Shown: in pieces, positions 16,977 to 26,185 of the stretch
Layout of the letters: each line of letters opens with the position of its first letter
Numbering within the stretch: the first letter of the stretch is position 1
From: Haloparvum alkalitolerans
GTDB lineage: Archaea; Halobacteriota; Halobacteria; Halobacteriales; Haloferacaceae
Length of the DNA stretch: 64,000 nt
NCBI RefSeq assembly: GCF_050122995.1
Contig: NZ_JBNLIA010000011.1
Location: 134,577 to 198,576, forward strand
Direction: 5' to 3'
Position numbers and translations under genes: made by a program
The notes under the pieces: model-generated
What the model saw: only the letters and a program-made list of their open reading frames with translations
What the model was told of the DNA's origin: nothing
Databases searched by the model: none

Positions 16977-19900
16977 ATGGCTGAGGGGAGCGCCGACGGG
17001 GTCGAGGACGGGGATGCGGACGCGACCGCGCAGCCGAGCGCGGACGCGGACGCCGAGACCGCCGACGGCGCGGACGACGGGATGGACGCGTTCACGCACC
17101 TCGGGGCGACGGTCCGCGAGGCGCTCTCGGAGCGGGGCTTCGAGACGCCCACGGAGCCGCAGCGCCGGGCGATCCCCCCGATAGCGGCGGGCCGGAACGC
17201 GCTCGTGCTGGCGCCCACCGGAACGGGGAAGACCGAGACCGCGATGTTGCCGGTGTTCGACGCGCTCGTGGACGCCCGCGAGACGTCCGCGGGCGCGCCG
17301 CGGGAGGGGATCTCCGCGCTGTACATCACCCCGCTCCGTGCGCTCAATCGGGACATGATGGACCGGCTGGAGTGGTGGGGCGATTACCTCGACCTCGAGG
17401 TGGCGGTCAGACACGGCGACACGACGCAGTACGAGCGGTCGAAGCAGGCCGACGACCCGCCCGACGTGCTGATCACCACGCCCGAGAGCCTGCAGGCGAT
17501 CCTCACGGGGTCGAAGATGCGGGCCGCGCTCGCGGACGTGGCCCATCTCGTCGTCGACGAGGTCCACGAACTCGCCTCCGCGAAGCGGGGCGCACAGCTG
17601 ACCGTCGGCATGGAACGGCTCCGCGAGGTCGCGGGCCCCTACCAGCGGATCGGCCTCTCGGCGACGGTTGGTTCACCCGAAGAAGTCGGTCGGTTTCTGG
17701 TCGGCTGCGGGAAGCGAGACCCCTCGCGTGAGGGCGACCGCGAGTTCGAGATCGTGGAGGTCGCGGCCGGCACGCGCGTCGACTTCTCGGTGGTCCAGCC
17801 CGAGATCACCGACGCCGACGACCGACTTGCCGGCGAGTTGGCGACCACCGAGGAGATCGCCAGCCACGTCCGCGCGATCAGGGAGATCGTCGCGGCCCAC
17901 GAGTCGACGCTGATATTCGTCAACACGCGCCAGACCGCGGAGGCGCTCGGCTCGCGGTTCAAGACGCTCGCGGAGTCGGGGGGCGGCGGGGTCGGCGGCG
18001 GAGCCGGGGCAGACGGCGCCTCGGTCGACATCGGCATCCACCACGGCTCGCTCTCGACCGAGGCGCGCGTCGACGTCGAGGACCGGTTCAAGGCGGGCGA
18101 CATCGACGGGCTCGTCTGTACCTCCTCGATGGAGCTCGGCATCGACGTGGGCCGCGTCGACCACGTCGTCCAGTACGGCAGCCCGCGCGAGGTCGCCCGG
18201 CTGCTCCAGCGCGTCGGGCGGGCGGGCCACCGCCGCGACCTGGTCTCTGAGGGGACCGTGGTCGCGAGCGGCGACGACGACGTGCTGGAGTCACTCGCCA
18301 TCGCCCGACGTGCCGAGGAGGGGCTCGTGGAACCGGCGAGCATCCACCACGGGAGCCTCGACACGGTCGCGAACCAGATCGTCGGCGTCGTGATGGACCA
18401 CGGCGAGGTCCACGCGCGGAAGGTCTACGAGGTCGTGACGAACGCCTATCCCTTCCGGGACCTCTCGGAGCCCGCGTTTCAGGAGGTCGTCCGGGAGCTC
18501 TCCGGCAACCGCCTGCTGTGGCTCGACGAGGAGACGGACACGCTGGAGAAGTCCGGCGGGACGTGGCAGTACTTCTACGCCAACCTCTCGATGATCCCCG
18601 ACGAGGCGACCTACGACGTCCACGACCTCTCCTCGCGGTCGCGGATCGGAACGCTCGACGAGCGGTTCGTCCTCAACTTCGCGGGGCCGGGCGAGACGTT
18701 CGTCCAGCGCGGCGAGATGTGGCGGATCAACGACATCGACGAGGAGGAGGAACGCGTCAACGTCTCGCCGGTGGAGGACCCCGCCGGCGAGGTGCCCTCG
18801 TGGACCGGCTCGGAGATCCCCGTCCCGAAGCCCGTCGCGGGCGAGGTCGGCCGGCTGCGGGGGGAGGTCGCGAACCGGCTCGCGGACGGCACCCCTCGGT
18901 CGGCGGTCGCGCGCGGGCTGACCGAGCGCTATCCGACGGACGCGGGAACGGCGGCGGCCGCGCTGGAGTCAGTCGAGGACCACGTCGCCGCGGGCCACCC
19001 GGTCCCGACCGACGAACGGATCGTCGTGGAGTCGCTCGGGCGCTCGCTGGTGGTCAACGCGGCGTTCGGTCACGAGGTGAACGAGACGCTCGCGCGCCTG
19101 CTGTCGGCGCTGATCGGTCAGCGCACCGGCTCCTCGGTCGGGATGGACGTGGACCCCTACCGGATCGAACTGGAGGTTCCCCCGGACGTCGGGCCCGGCG
19201 TCGTCATGGAGATATTGGAGGGGACGGAGCCGGCGCACCTGGAGTCGTACCTCGAACTCGCGGTGAAGAAGTCGGACGCGCTGAAGTTCACGCTCGCGCA
19301 GGTGGCCGCGAAGTTCGGCGCGCTCAAGCGCTACCGCGAAGGGCAGGGTCGATTCGGCGGCGACCGCCTGCTCGCGGCGCTGGAGGACACCCCCGTCTAC
19401 GAGGAGGCGGTCCGCGAGACGTTCCACACGGACCTCGCGGTCGAGGAGACCGCGGACGTGCTCACGGCGGTTCAGTCCGGCGAGGTCGACCTCGTGGCGG
19501 CCCGCGAGCGGACGCCGCTCGGATCCGCCGGTACCTCCTCGGGCCGCGAGTTCCTCGTGCCGGAGAACGCGGACGCGAGCGTCATCGAGGCCGTCCGCGA
19601 ACGCATCCGCGAGGACCGCGTGATCCTGTTCTGTCTCCACTGTCGGGACTGGACGCGGAAGACGAAGGTGCGCCGCGTCCGCGACCAGCCGGAGTGCCCC
19701 GAGTGCGGGTCGACCCGCATCGCGGCGCTCAACCCGTGGGACGAGGAGGCGGTGAAGGCGGTCAGGGCCGAGGAGAAGGACGAGGAACAAGAGAAGCTCA
19801 CGAAGCGCGCGTTCCGCTCGGCGAGCCTGGTCCAGACCCACGGCAAGCGCGCGGTGATCGCGCTCGCGGCCCGCGGCGTCGGGCCCGAAAACGCCGCCCG

Positions 19901-19997
19901 GATCATCAACAACCTCCGCGAGGACGAGGAGGAGTTCTACCGCGACATCCTCGGCCGCGAGCGGGAGTACGCGCGGACGCAGGCCTTCTGGGACTGA
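16977..19997 (+). CDS. lhr: Lhr-type ATP-dependent DNA helicase, aLhr2-like
   Basis: This 1006-residue SF2 helicase has motif I APTGTGKTE (near residue 80), Ia ITPLRALNRD, II DEVHE, III SATVGS, IV FVNTRQTAE, V SSMELGIDVGRVDHVVQY and VI QRVGRAGHRRD. The Lhr winged-helix and DUF1998-like core follows. Near residue 880 it carries a four-cysteine zinc motif (CLHC...CPEC), as in the archaeal aLhr2 group. The first 35 residues are a dispensable-looking acidic leader. Lhr proteins unwind branched DNA and RNA-DNA hybrids in repair. A TATA-like CCTTAAT lies 28-34 nt before the ATG. Confidence 0.93.
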   Translation: MAEGSADGVEDGDADATAQPSADADAETADGADDGMDAFTHLGATVREALSERGFETPTEPQRRAIPPIAAGRNALVLAPTGTGKTETAMLPVFDALVDARETSAGAPREGISALYITPLRALNRDMMDRLEWWGDYLDLEVAVRHGDTTQYERSKQADDPPDVLITTPESLQAILTGSKMRAALADVAHLVVDEVHELASAKRGAQLTVGMERLREVAGPYQRIGLSATVGSPEEVGRFLVGCGKRDPSREGDREFEIVEVAAGTRVDFSVVQPEITDADDRLAGELATTEEIASHVRAIREIVAAHESTLIFVNTRQTAEALGSRFKTLAESGGGGVGGGAGADGASVDIGIHHGSLSTEARVDVEDRFKAGDIDGLVCTSSMELGIDVGRVDHVVQYGSPREVARLLQRVGRAGHRRDLVSEGTVVASGDDDVLESLAIARRAEEGLVEPASIHHGSLDTVANQIVGVVMDHGEVHARKVYEVVTNAYPFRDLSEPAFQEVVRELSGNRLLWLDEETDTLEKSGGTWQYFYANLSMIPDEATYDVHDLSSRSRIGTLDERFVLNFAGPGETFVQRGEMWRINDIDEEEERVNVSPVEDPAGEVPSWTGSEIPVPKPVAGEVGRLRGEVANRLADGTPRSAVARGLTERYPTDAGTAAAALESVEDHVAAGHPVPTDERIVVESLGRSLVVNAAFGHEVNETLARLLSALIGQRTGSSVGMDVDPYRIELEVPPDVGPGVVMEILEGTEPAHLESYLELAVKKSDALKFTLAQVAAKFGALKRYREGQGRFGGDRLLAALEDTPVYEEAVRETFHTDLAVEETADVLTAVQSGEVDLVAARERTPLGSAGTSSGREFLVPENADASVIEAVRERIREDRVILFCLHCRDWTRKTKVRRVRDQPECPECGSTRIAALNPWDEEAVKAVRAEEKDEEQEKLTKRAFRSASLVQTHGKRAVIALAARGVGPENAARIINNLREDEEEFYRDILGREREYARTQAFWD

Positions 19998-20099
19998 GGA
20001 GACGACTGCGCCGGCAATTCGTCCTGATCGTAGTGCTGGCTGTCCCGTTCAGTGCGGCGCCGCAGTGCCGCCCGATCCGCCCCACTCCGCCCCGCTCGG

Positions 20100-20199
20100 C
20101 GACCGCACAGCACTGCAGGCCTCATCCCTCCCCAGCCTCGGCCGCGAGCCGGGCGCGGAACCGCACCGCATCGCGCCCGGACGCGGCCTCCCTCGCGCG
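20100..20199 (+). repeat. dispersed intergenic repeat, copy A
   Basis: Ordered blocks CGACCGCAC, GCAGGCCTC, CCTCCCCAGCCTCGGC, AACCGCAC and GCCTCCCTCGCGCG recur in the same order on the minus strand at 63496-63592. Spacing and a few bases differ between the two. Neither copy lies in a gene. Confidence 0.7.
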
Positions 20200-20210
20200 C
20201 GAGAAACGCG

Positions 20211-20295
20211 CGCGCCCACCGCATCAGTACCGCACTACTGCACCGATACCGCCGCGCCCACCGCATCAGTACCGCACTACTGCACCGATACCGCC
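20211..20295. repeat. 42-bp perfect tandem duplication
   Basis: A 42-bp unit beginning CGCGCCCACCGCATCAGTAC occupies 20211-20252 and is repeated exactly at 20253-20294. Only two copies exist, without spacers, so it is not a CRISPR. Confidence 0.9.
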
Positions 20296-20369
20296 ACAGC
20301 ACCGCTCTGGACAACCGGGGGGTCAGGGAGTGGTCGGGACTCCGAACCGATCCGTCACGATCCCACACG

Positions 20370-20375
20370 TTTTTA
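20370..20375 (+). promoter_or_regulatory. TATA box for the UspA gene
   Basis: TTTTTA is 26-31 nt upstream of the ATG at 20401, consistent with leaderless initiation. Confidence 0.5.
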
Positions 20376-20400
20376 CAGTCCGTGGGAAATTGCGCGCCAT

Positions 20401-20847
20401 ATGGATCACGCACTCGCGGTCGTCGGACCCACGGAGGAGTCGAAGGAACTCGTGCGCGAGGCGGGCGAACTCGCCGCGGGCGTCGACGCGAAGCTGACGC
20501 TGCTGTACGGGACCACCGAGGAGGAGTACAACGACCAGCGCGTCGAACTCGAGGAGATCTCCAACTACGAGGCCTCCTACAGCGTGACGCAGGCGATGCA
20601 GGGCGCGAAGAACTACGCCGCGGACGTGGGCCGCGAGGTGCTCGACGACCTCGACGTGGAGTGGGAGGCCCACGGCGCCATCGGCGACATGGGGGAGACG
20701 GTGCTGACCGAGGCCGACCGCTACGACTGCGACCACGTCTTCGTCACCGGACAGAAGCGCTCACCGACGGGGAAGGCCATCTTCGGCGACGAGACGCAGC
20801 GGATCGTCCTCGACTTCGACGGCCCCGTAACGGTACTGACGGTCTGA
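20401..20847 (+). CDS. universal stress protein, UspA family
   Basis: A 148-residue single-domain Usp. It starts MDHALAVVGPTEES. It ends with the nucleotide-binding pattern VTGQKRSPTGKAIFGDETQRIV (positions 20743-20808), of the G-x2-G-x9-G type, so an ATP-binding, dimeric stress protein is likely. It stands alone with its own promoter and downstream gap. Confidence 0.92.
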   Translation: MDHALAVVGPTEESKELVREAGELAAGVDAKLTLLYGTTEEEYNDQRVELEEISNYEASYSVTQAMQGAKNYAADVGREVLDDLDVEWEAHGAIGDMGETVLTEADRYDCDHVFVTGQKRSPTGKAIFGDETQRIVLDFDGPVTVLTV

Positions 20848-20881
20848 TCCGGTTATCAGCGCGGAGGATCGGCCCGTGTAA

Positions 20882-20887
20882 TTTAAG
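20882..20887 (+). promoter_or_regulatory. TATA box for the gene at 20912
   Basis: TTTAAG in an AT-rich run (TAATTTAAGTTAG) is 25-30 nt before the ATG at 20912. Confidence 0.55.
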
Positions 20888-20911
20888 TTAGTCGTCGCGA
20901 ACCGGTGGTCC

Positions 20912-22543
20912 ATGAGCGACCCGACGACCGACGACGCGGCCGTGTCCGTCGAGGACGGGGGCATCAGGGTCTCGAAGTCCTTCTCGAACGACGAGTTCCC
21001 GGTCCCCGCAGTGGTGTTCGAGATAGCTTCGGACCGCGAGGACCCCGCCCGACTCCGGATCGTGGACGACATTCCGGAGTCGTTCCCGATGGACCGCGTC
21101 GGGTTCCACCCCGACTACGAGAGCGAGGACTGGACCGCCTACAACGACCACCGCGTCGAGTTCGAGCGCGTGTTCGAACCGGGCGAGACGCTGACGACGG
21201 TGTACGGAATCCGGGACGACGACCCGGACACCGACGCGTTCCTCGGCGTTCCCACCGTGGAGACGGCGCGCGAGGGCGAGGAGATGGACGACGTGCTCGG
21301 CGCGGACGGCGCGGAGGTCGTCCGCGACGTGCTCGGCGGCGAGCGGTCCTCGCTCCCGGGCATGGACGAACCCGAACAGGAACCCGACACTGGCGGGGCC
21401 GCCGAGGATACCGGTGGAACCGGCGCGTCACAGGACGCCGTGGCGGCGGCCGCGGACCCCGCGGAGGCGGCCGACCCGCTCGACGGGCTCGACGCTCCGG
21501 ATCCGGACGAGTCCGCCGAACCCGCCGAGTCCGCGGAGTCCGCCGAGTCCGCCGAACCCGTTGATCCGGTCGTAACGGGCGCGGACGAGGAGCCGGACGG
21601 GACGGAACCGACCGACTCCGTCGCCCCGGACATCGGCGTCGACGAACTGCAGCCCGCCGAGCCGCAGACCGACGAGCCCGAGTCCCCCGATCCTCGTCCC
21701 GTCCCGGACGAGGCGATCGCGGCGGTCACCCCGCACGACACCCGGATCGAGAAACCGCAGGCCGGCGAGTCCGGAGGCGCGGAAGCCGACGACGCGGCGT
21801 CGGAGCCGGATGCGGACGACGCGACGGACGGACGGTCGGACGCGACGGGCGACGAGAGCGGTGGGACCGACGAGGACGACGGGAGCGACGCGGCCCCGGT
21901 GACGGAGACCGGGGGAGTCGCGGCGGCGCTGGCCGCGGAGATCCGCTCCGGCGAGGTCGACGAGGAAGACCTCGACGTGTTACAGGAGGAACTCGACCTC
22001 GGCACGCCGAACAGCGTCGACGTCCGGCTCAGCCGGGTGCAGTCCCGGCTCGGCGACCTCGCGGCGTACGTGGAGGCGCTCCAGACGTTCATCGACGAGG
22101 AGGGGACCGCCGACGGCGTTCTCGCGGAGATCCAAACCGAGATAGACGACCTCGACGACGCGGTCGGGGACCTCAGCGTCCGGGCCGAGCGGGCCGACTC
22201 CGAGCGGGAGGGGCTCGCGGACGACGTGGCCGACGTCGAGGAGTTCGTCGAGAGCGTGCGCGACGAGGTGTCCGCGCTCGCCGACGACCTCGAGACGACC
22301 GACGACCGCGTCGGCGCGGTCGAGGACCACGCGGAGACGATCGACGACGAGCTCGGCGACGTGTGGGACGACATCGCCGAAGTGGACGCTCGGCTCGTCG
22401 AGGTCGAGAAGACGGTCGAGGACACCGTGGGCGACAGCGAGGTGTCTCTCGAGGAACTGGAGGGTGAGATCGCCCGCATCGACGAGGAGCTCGCGGAGCT
22501 GGAGGAGTTCCGCGAGCGGCTCAGCGACGCATTCGGCGCCTGA
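20912..22543 (+). CDS. acidic coiled-coil protein of unknown function
   Basis: The 543-residue protein has three parts. Residues 1-125 form a conserved-looking globular domain (ISKSFSNDEFPVPAVVF-like start, then IVDDIPESFPMDRVGFHP) that resembles a beta-sandwich. Residues 125-330 are a disordered, Asp/Glu/Ala/Pro-rich region with repeated ESAESAE. Residues 350-540 are a long predicted coiled coil (heptads such as IQTEIDDLDDAVGDL and VEDHAETIDDELGDVWDDIAEVD). Such a layout suits a scaffold or filament-binding role, but no family function is recognised. No signal peptide or membrane segment is seen. Confidence 0.8.
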   Translation: MSDPTTDDAAVSVEDGGIRVSKSFSNDEFPVPAVVFEIASDREDPARLRIVDDIPESFPMDRVGFHPDYESEDWTAYNDHRVEFERVFEPGETLTTVYGIRDDDPDTDAFLGVPTVETAREGEEMDDVLGADGAEVVRDVLGGERSSLPGMDEPEQEPDTGGAAEDTGGTGASQDAVAAAADPAEAADPLDGLDAPDPDESAEPAESAESAESAEPVDPVVTGADEEPDGTEPTDSVAPDIGVDELQPAEPQTDEPESPDPRPVPDEAIAAVTPHDTRIEKPQAGESGGAEADDAASEPDADDATDGRSDATGDESGGTDEDDGSDAAPVTETGGVAAALAAEIRSGEVDEEDLDVLQEELDLGTPNSVDVRLSRVQSRLGDLAAYVEALQTFIDEEGTADGVLAEIQTEIDDLDDAVGDLSVRAERADSEREGLADDVADVEEFVESVRDEVSALADDLETTDDRVGAVEDHAETIDDELGDVWDDIAEVDARLVEVEKTVEDTVGDSEVSLEELEGEIARIDEELAELEEFRERLSDAFGA

Positions 22544-22617
22544 CCCTCACGCCCCGGCCTGCTCGGTAGCACGCCGGAAACGCAACCCGTTTTACCCGCG
22601 CTCCCTGAACGTCGCCA

Positions 22618-23514
22618 ATGACTACGCCGGTTCCGGTCGCCGTCCCGCGCAAGGGCCGACCGCTCGAAGCCGTGCTCGAGCGTCTCGCGCACGTCGGTGA
22701 CGCGGCGCCGCTCGCCGACGACGTGAGCAGCACGCTCCGCTACGAGAAGGCCGTCACGAAGGACGAACTCGATGCGGACCGCGGTCCCTACGAGCGACTC
22801 GCGGACTACTCCGACCACGAAGCCCCCGCCGCGCCCGAGTACACTCTGCTGCGGGACGACCGGGACGGCAAGCCGCGCCGGATCGTCTTCGACGCCGCGA
22901 CCGTCGAGATCGGTGACGTGTCCGTGAAGCTCGTCGGCCGCGAGGAGCCGTTCCGCGCGCTCAGAACGCACGAGTTCGCGCTCGGGTTCGACTCCGCGGA
23001 CCTGGTCCTCGAGGAGGTCGTCGGCATCGAGCGGGAGGGCATCGCCGAACTCGCCGACATCAACCGCCGGATCGACCCTCGGGATACGGACGTGCGCGTC
23101 GTCACGGGCCTCGGCGACACCGTCTACCACACCCTGATGGCCACCCCCGACGTGCTGCCCTCCGGGACCGACCTCGACCGCGCGTTCGTCGCCGACTACG
23201 AGGGTCCGCTCTGTATCTCCCCCCGGTACGAGCGCCTGGTGACGGCCGTCCTCGGAACCGACGCGCTCGCGGACGTCGACTTCGCGTATCCCGACCCGGA
23301 CCAGGAGGAGGAGGCGGCCATCGCGGAGACGGGCCTCGGCGTCTACCTCACCGTGACCGGCTCGACCGCCCGCGACCACGGACTCGTCCTCGGCGAGCAC
23401 CTGTTCCCGAGCGAAACGGTGCTCATGGAGAACCGCGCCGAAGCCGATCCGTCGGTCGAGCGCGTCCGCGAACTGCTCGTCGGCCCCGACCTCGAGTCGG
23501 CGCTCACGGTCTGA
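22618..23514 (+). CDS. conserved protein with HisG-like (ATP phosphoribosyltransferase-fold) features
   Basis: The 298-residue protein opens VPVAVPRKGRPLEAVLERLAHVGD, written here in pieces as VPVAVPRKGRPLE and VLERLAHVGD, which is close to the start of HisG. It also has a periplasmic-binding-like pattern (DVSVKLVGREEPFRAL, then FDSADLVLEEVVGIEREG). The phosphate-binding Gly/Thr loop expected in active HisG is not evident. No other histidine genes are nearby, so it may be a diverged relative with another job. It follows the coiled-coil gene by 74 nt. Confidence 0.6.
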   Translation: MTTPVPVAVPRKGRPLEAVLERLAHVGDAAPLADDVSSTLRYEKAVTKDELDADRGPYERLADYSDHEAPAAPEYTLLRDDRDGKPRRIVFDAATVEIGDVSVKLVGREEPFRALRTHEFALGFDSADLVLEEVVGIEREGIAELADINRRIDPRDTDVRVVTGLGDTVYHTLMATPDVLPSGTDLDRAFVADYEGPLCISPRYERLVTAVLGTDALADVDFAYPDPDQEEEAAIAETGLGVYLTVTGSTARDHGLVLGEHLFPSETVLMENRAEADPSVERVRELLVGPDLESALTV

Positions 23515-24719
23515 ACCCCGGACACTCGACTGCGGACGCGGTGTGCGGTTCTGACGCCTGTTCTCGAGTTCGGCCGCCGTCTCCAGTAGGACTTGTCGAT
23601 CCGCCCGGCGATCCTGGCTCGAACACGGCGACCGATACGGACGAATTAGGTATAGCGGAATGTAGTTTATGTGTTCGCTGCTGGCCGTTCCCGTCCTCGG
23701 AGAAGAAACGGAAACACGGGAGAGATCTCGCCATATCGGTAATGGGTTTGTCCGGAATCGTCTCCATCGAGGGCTCCACCTCGGACTGGCTCCGAGGCCC
23801 TGCGAAGCCCGATCGCCGACCGACGCCGACTCGAGGTGCTTCCCGAACGCGTCCAGTTCTCACGACCGCGTGCAGCGCCGAGACGGAACGGTTTCGGTGT
23901 GTGTCCGTCAGGCGGAAGACGCCGAGAAACGCGTTCACGCGGTCTCATGCGGGTTCTGTGTCGGGATGGCTCGGGAGGGACCGCTCACCGGGAATACGTC
24001 CATCCGGCGTCAAAGCCGCGGTTACGATCAGGGTCCTTCCGCGCTCGTCGTCTCACCGCTCGGCCGCGGTATCGGTGGCGTCCGGGATCCCGGGCCCGTC
24101 AGCCGTCGCTGGGGGCGGGGAATTCGTCACGCAGGCCGGCGCGGCTCCGCGGCCGACGCCGTGGCGACTCGCGGTCGCCGATCCGGCCGCCTCATGTTCG
24201 AGACACCCCCATACCGGCGGAGCCGGAGCCCCGGAAGCCGTCGCTGCCGGGACGGTTCGTCGTCCGCCCGAACTCCTGTCCCGACTTCGCGGTCGACGTG
24301 GTCGGCCGGAGCTCACGTCGCAGCGTCGCCCGTGACTCTCGGGGGAGGGGCCCGGTCGGACTAGTCAGGCGTCTGCTCAAGTCGCGGCCGTATTCCACGC
24401 GGGTCGGGTCAGCGAACGGCGGAGATGAAGTATCCGAAAACTGATGAATGTGCCGAACGGGAATCTCTCTTTGCTCGAGAGGCGGGACGAACCGGCGGTC
24501 GACAGCGAAATTTTTGACCGTTCTCTAAGAACGGAATTCGCTTCGGACGTCGATTCATTATCCAATATTTTGGGACTATCTCGGCCGTTTGATGGTCATG
24601 TTTTTCCAGATATGCGTAGAATGGTGGTCGTATTATGGTGCCGGATATTTTGATAAGGTCTCTTATCCACCAGTGTGGGGATAGATTGATTAGCGGGGCG
24701 GGCGAGCCTCGGATCACGA
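23515..24719. other. 1.2-kb gene-poor intergenic region beside the recombinase genes
   Basis: No frame here shows convincing haloarchaeal codon use or a recognisable domain. The left two-thirds is GC-rich but lacks coding periodicity. The right part (about 24430-24690) is clearly AT-richer than the rest of the window. A segment at 23649-23675 (minus strand) encodes RTHKLHSAI, which recurs at 26263-26292. The right end has dyad symmetry before the DUF5805 gene. It looks like decayed or acquired DNA. Confidence 0.6.
24652..24683. promoter_or_regulatory. two adjacent dyads upstream of the DUF5805-recombinase operon
   Basis: GATAAG-GTCT-CTTATC (24652-24667) is a perfect 6-bp inverted repeat. It overlaps TATCCAC-CAGT-GTGGGGATA (24664-24683), a near-perfect one. 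Both lie 37-68 nt before the ATG at 24720, where a repressor site would be expected. Autoregulation by the encoded DNA-binding-like protein is inferred. Confidence 0.45.
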
Positions 24720-25121
24720 ATGTCGTCGGAACCGGACACCGATCGAACGGCGGTGAAGACGTACGTACCGTCCTACCAAAAATCCGAGTGGAAGCGGCAC
24801 GCGGACGAACTCGACATGAGCCAGAGCGAGTTCGTGCGAACGATGGTACAGGCCGGGAGACGGGGGTTCACGACGGGGAACGGGAGTAACCCCGAGGAGG
24901 GCGACGAGGAGGGGACGAACCCTGGGGGTAACGGCCTCGAAAGCCGGGTCGAATCGGTGCTGTCTCGGGAGGGGCCGCTCTCGTGGGAGGATCTGCTCGA
25001 CGCTCTCTCGGGCGACCTCGAGGAGCGACTGGAGAACGCGCTCGATGACCTCCAGTCCGAGGACCGGGTTCGGTACAGCGGCCGCGAAGGGGGGTACGTC
25101 CTGATGGGCGACCAGCGATGA
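24720..25121 (+). CDS. DUF5805 family protein, putative DNA-binding partner of the recombinase
   Basis: The 133-residue protein has an N-terminal segment KTYVPSYQKSEWKRHADELDMSQSEFVRTMVQAG (positions 24756-24857). This resembles a ribbon-helix-helix domain: a beta strand followed by two helices, with the second starting MSQSEFVR. After a Gly/Glu/Asn-rich linker, the C-terminal 55 residues resemble a winged helix (LSWEDLLDAL ... RVRYSGREGGYVL). Its stop overlaps the recombinase ATG by 4 nt, so the two are translationally coupled. A regulatory or accessory role in recombination is inferred. Confidence 0.82.
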   Translation: MSSEPDTDRTAVKTYVPSYQKSEWKRHADELDMSQSEFVRTMVQAGRRGFTTGNGSNPEEGDEEGTNPGGNGLESRVESVLSREGPLSWEDLLDALSGDLEERLENALDDLQSEDRVRYSGREGGYVLMGDQR

Positions 25122-26185
25122 GCGGACGGGCCACCGGCACCGACGCGGTCGATCCCGCCGATCCGGTCGGATACTTCCTGGAAGACCTCACTTTCCACGG
25201 AAAGACGGACCGGACGCGGACGGCCTACGAGCGCGTCCTGCGGCGGTTCGAGGAATTCCTGTCGGACCCCGAGACGAACCCGCGCGGCGTCTCCGTCGCG
25301 CCCAGCGAGGCCACGCACCGCGACTGCATGGCGTTCGTCCACTCGCTGCGGGGCGAGGCGGCCGCGAGCACGGTCGCGACGTACGCGGCGTATCTCCACC
25401 GCTTTTACGCCTACATGACGCAGGTGGGCGCCTTCGACGCCAACCCCATGACACTCGTGATGGAGGAGATGGACGAGTCGGTCGACAAGGACCCCGCCCG
25501 CCGGGAGATCGACGTCCCCACGATGCGGTCGTTCGTGGGGTCGATCCGGCACCCACTCCACCGTGCGCTCGTGGTGACGCTCTTAAAGACCGGCATGCGC
25601 GTGGGCGAACTCTGCAACCTCGACCTCCGGGACGTCTCCCTGACGGACCCGGAACTGCAGGAGGGCTTCGAGCTGGGGACGCGACCGGCGCTCGATTCGC
25701 GCCCGGACTCGGTGTTCGTCACCGCCGACGCCGCGGTCGGCGAGCCCCTCAACGGGGAGGTGCGGACGGCCGCGAACAAGCGCAAACGGGATACCGTGAT
25801 ACCGGTCGACGACGAGCTCGCGCGGACGCTCAAGCGGTGGCTCGCAGTGCGTCCCGACGGCGTCTCCGAGGCCGATCCCCTGTTCGTGGGGACCGCCGAC
25901 GGCTGGGGCGAGCGCGTCGACCCCGAGACCGTCCGCCACATCGTCGAGCAGCACGCTCGCGAGCGTGGCTGGTACCGCACCGGCGGCGGCGCCGCGGAGA
26001 ACGTCACGCCCCACTACTTCCGCCACTTCTTCACCACCCACCTGCGGGACAGAACCGGCGACCGCGGCGTGGTGAAGTACCTCCGAGGCGACGTCGCCGA
26101 CGACATCATCGACACCTACACCCACAACTGGGGCGGACAGGTCCGGGAGACCTACGAGGCGAACGTCTTCCGTCTCGGCGTCTGA
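25118..26185 (+). CDS. tyrosine recombinase/integrase, XerC/D-like
   Basis: The 355-residue recombinase has an N-terminal SAM-like DNA-binding domain (residues 15-115: FHGKTDRTRTAYERVLRRFEEFL, positions 25196-25264). The catalytic domain shows Arg161 in KTGMRVGELCNLDL, a basic KRKRDTVIPV strand, the H-x-x-R box HYFRHFFTTHLR (His299, Arg302) and a nucleophile Tyr334 in IIDTYTH. All catalytic positions seem intact. It cuts and joins DNA at specific sites, for dimer resolution or integration. The chromosomal DUF5805 pairing suggests a resident Xer-type enzyme, but the gene-poor flanks leave integration possible. Confidence 0.9.
   Translation: MSGRATGTDAVDPADPVGYFLEDLTFHGKTDRTRTAYERVLRRFEEFLSDPETNPRGVSVAPSEATHRDCMAFVHSLRGEAAASTVATYAAYLHRFYAYMTQVGAFDANPMTLVMEEMDESVDKDPARREIDVPTMRSFVGSIRHPLHRALVVTLLKTGMRVGELCNLDLRDVSLTDPELQEGFELGTRPALDSRPDSVFVTADAAVGEPLNGEVRTAANKRKRDTVIPVDDELARTLKRWLAVRPDGVSEADPLFVGTADGWGERVDPETVRHIVEQHARERGWYRTGGGAAENVTPHYFRHFFTTHLRDRTGDRGVVKYLRGDVADDIIDTYTHNWGGQVRETYEANVFRLGV

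Larger units (their letters stand above)
19998..20400. other. 402-nt intergenic region, repeat-bearing, no gene seen
   Basis: This stretch holds no convincing gene. It contains one member of a dispersed GC-rich repeat (20100-20199), a 42-bp tandem duplication (20211-20295) and, at its right end, the UspA promoter. Confidence 0.7.

Noticed and set aside
20211..20295. Possible CRISPR array
   Set aside because: Two head-to-tail copies of 42 bp with no spacers, and no cas genes in the window.
23541..24364. Several overlapping open frames in the region right of the HisG-like gene
   Set aside because: They overlap each other in different frames, are rich in Arg/Ser/Pro and show no domain; taken as chance frames in GC-rich DNA.
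24409..24717. Open frame of 102 codons on the minus strand in the AT-rich island
   Set aside because: No recognisable motif, codon use unlike haloarchaeal genes, and it overlaps the dyads and promoter of the DUF5805 gene.
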